In this document: one piece after another, positions 14,373 to 15,272 of the stretch
Numbering within the stretch: position 1 is the stretch's first letter
Layout of the letters: every line of letters starts with the position of its first letter
From: Veillonellaceae bacterium
GTDB lineage: Bacteria > Bacillota_C > Negativicutes > Veillonellales > Veillonellaceae
Length of the DNA: 15,272 nucleotides
Assembly (NCBI GenBank): GCA_902834965.1
Contig: CADFKY010000020.1
Location: 1-15,272 of the forward strand
Reading direction: 5' to 3'
Notes under the pieces: generated by a model
Told to the model about the DNA's origin: nothing
Database searches by the model: none
What the model saw: only the letters and a program-made list of their open reading frames with translations
Position numbers and translations under genes: made by a program

Positions 14373-15272
14373 TTATCGTAACAGGCGGTGCTGGTTTTAT
14401 CGGTAGTAACATTGTAAAAGCATTAAATGACCGTGGTCGTACAGATATTCTTATTGTTGATGATCTTACAGATGGTCGTAAAATCCGAAATATTCAAAAT
14501 TTAGAATTCTTGGATTATATCGATTGTGATGATTTTGATTGTGCTATCGCTGATGGTACATTTGATGTAGGTCCTATCGAAGTTGTATTCCACGAAGGTG
14601 CTTGTGCGGATACAATGGAATATAATGGCAAATACATGATGAAGAATAACTATGAAGGTTCTAAAAATCTATTCCACTATTGCCAAGACCGTCGTATTCC
14701 ATTTATCTATGCATCCTCTGCATCTACTTATGGTAATGGTACCAATGGTTTCGTAGAAAAACCAGAAGCTGAAGAAGCACTTAACCCATATGCGTACTCC
14801 AAATTGTTGTTCGATCGCTATGTACGAAAATATGAAGGTGAATATACAGCTCAAGTAGTAGGCTTACGTTACTTTAACGTATATGGTCCTAATGAGGCTC
14901 ATAAAGATAAAATGGCTTCATTAGTTCGTCAAATGTTCTACAAAAATAAAGAAACTGGTATTATCAATCTATTTGAAGGTACAGATGGCTACGAAGATGG
15001 TGGTCAAACACGTGACTTTATTTATGTTAAAGATGTAGTTAATGTAAACTTCTATTTCTGGGAACATCCTGAAATTTCTGGTACTTTCAACTGCGGTACA
15101 GGTAATGCTCATAGCTTTAACCAATTTATGCAAGCTGTTATTGACTATAATGGTAAAGGCAAAATTGAATATATTCCATTCCCAGAGGTATTAAAAGGCA
15201 AATACCAAAGCTTTACAGAGGCTGATACTACTAAATTATTGGCTGCTGGTTATGATAAAGGGTTCCACAAAA
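14369..15272 (+). CDS. hldD: ADP-L-glycero-D-manno-heptose 6-epimerase HldD (3' end outside window)
   Basis: An open frame of 301 codons without a stop runs off the window, against about 310 residues for E. coli HldD, so only a short C-terminal piece is missing. It is an extended SDR epimerase converting ADP-D,D-heptose to ADP-L,D-heptose, the donor for LPS inner core. The N-terminal Rossmann motif is VTGGAGFIGSN (4-14). Ser/Tyr/Lys-type catalytic residues sit in ASSASTYG (115-122) and YAYSK (Tyr141, Lys145). RYFNVYGPNE, FEGTDGYEDGGQTRDFIYV and FNCGTGNAHSF follow as expected for HldD. AAGGAGG (14355-14361) is 7 bases before the ATG. The ATG overlaps the hldE stop, indicating translational coupling. 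Confidence 0.95.
   Translation, partial: MIIVTGGAGFIGSNIVKALNDRGRTDILIVDDLTDGRKIRNIQNLEFLDYIDCDDFDCAIADGTFDVGPIEVVFHEGACADTMEYNGKYMMKNNYEGSKNLFHYCQDRRIPFIYASSASTYGNGTNGFVEKPEAEEALNPYAYSKLLFDRYVRKYEGEYTAQVVGLRYFNVYGPNEAHKDKMASLVRQMFYKNKETGIINLFEGTDGYEDGGQTRDFIYVKDVVNVNFYFWEHPEISGTFNCGTGNAHSFNQFMQAVIDYNGKGKIEYIPFPEVLKGKYQSFTEADTTKLLAAGYDKGFHK

Overview
The window reads as a stretch of core chromosome from an AT-rich, anaerobic, diderm member of the Negativicutes, most likely Veillonella. Evidence for this is the Firmicutes-style gene content with strong AGGAGG ribosome binding sites, together with genes for LPS inner-core heptose (gmhA, hldE, hldD), which only an outer-membrane organism needs. 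A single-chain pyruvate carboxylase and a CitT-type dicarboxylate exchanger fit a dicarboxylate/lactate fermenter. The genus call is inference from gene content and composition; no marker gene (16S) is present.

Layout: (1) 1-700: two tight hairpins at the left edge, then a leftward FlK-like hotdog thioesterase and a divergent promoter region. (2) 703-3693: a TVP38/TMEM64 membrane protein and a class I/II PLP aminotransferase (probable two-gene unit), then a Mrp/NBP35 Fe-S carrier ATPase with its own promoter and a strong terminator. (3) 3700-5405: a stand-alone DASS/CitT-type anion exchanger with a hairpin leader and its own terminator. (4) 5522-6868: an M18 aminopeptidase. (5) 6869-10711: a 285-base regulatory gap with palindromes, a promoter and a leader hairpin, then full-length pyruvate carboxylase and its terminator. 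(6) 10724-15272: a NrdR-box-like operator, nrdR, an M19 dipeptidase, gmhA, hldE and hldD (cut by the window edge), closely spaced or overlapping except for a 96-base gap before hldE, all on the + strand.

How it fits together: pyruvate carboxylase makes oxaloacetate, and the exchanger moves C4/C6 acids such as malate, fumarate, succinate or citrate across the membrane, matching a reductive C4-acid fermentation. GmhA, HldE and HldD carry out the isomerase, kinase/adenylyltransferase and epimerase steps of ADP-L-glycero-D-manno-heptose synthesis. The phosphatase GmhB is not in the window and may lie just downstream. No intrinsic terminator is visible between nrdR and the heptose genes, so a nucleotide-sensing repressor may share its transcript with LPS-core genes.

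For four genes the longest open frame overextends the N-terminus, and I moved the start to the ATG that has a proper Shine-Dalgarno: the Mrp ATPase (2810), the DASS exchanger (3889), pyc (7154) and hldE (12894). I see no CRISPR array, tRNA, rRNA, phage or toxin-antitoxin module. I found no clear undescribed system. The points most worth a second look are the NrdR operator heading the heptose operon, the Mrp ATPase lacking half of its C-terminal Cys pair, and the palindromic operator-like site at the mrp promoter.
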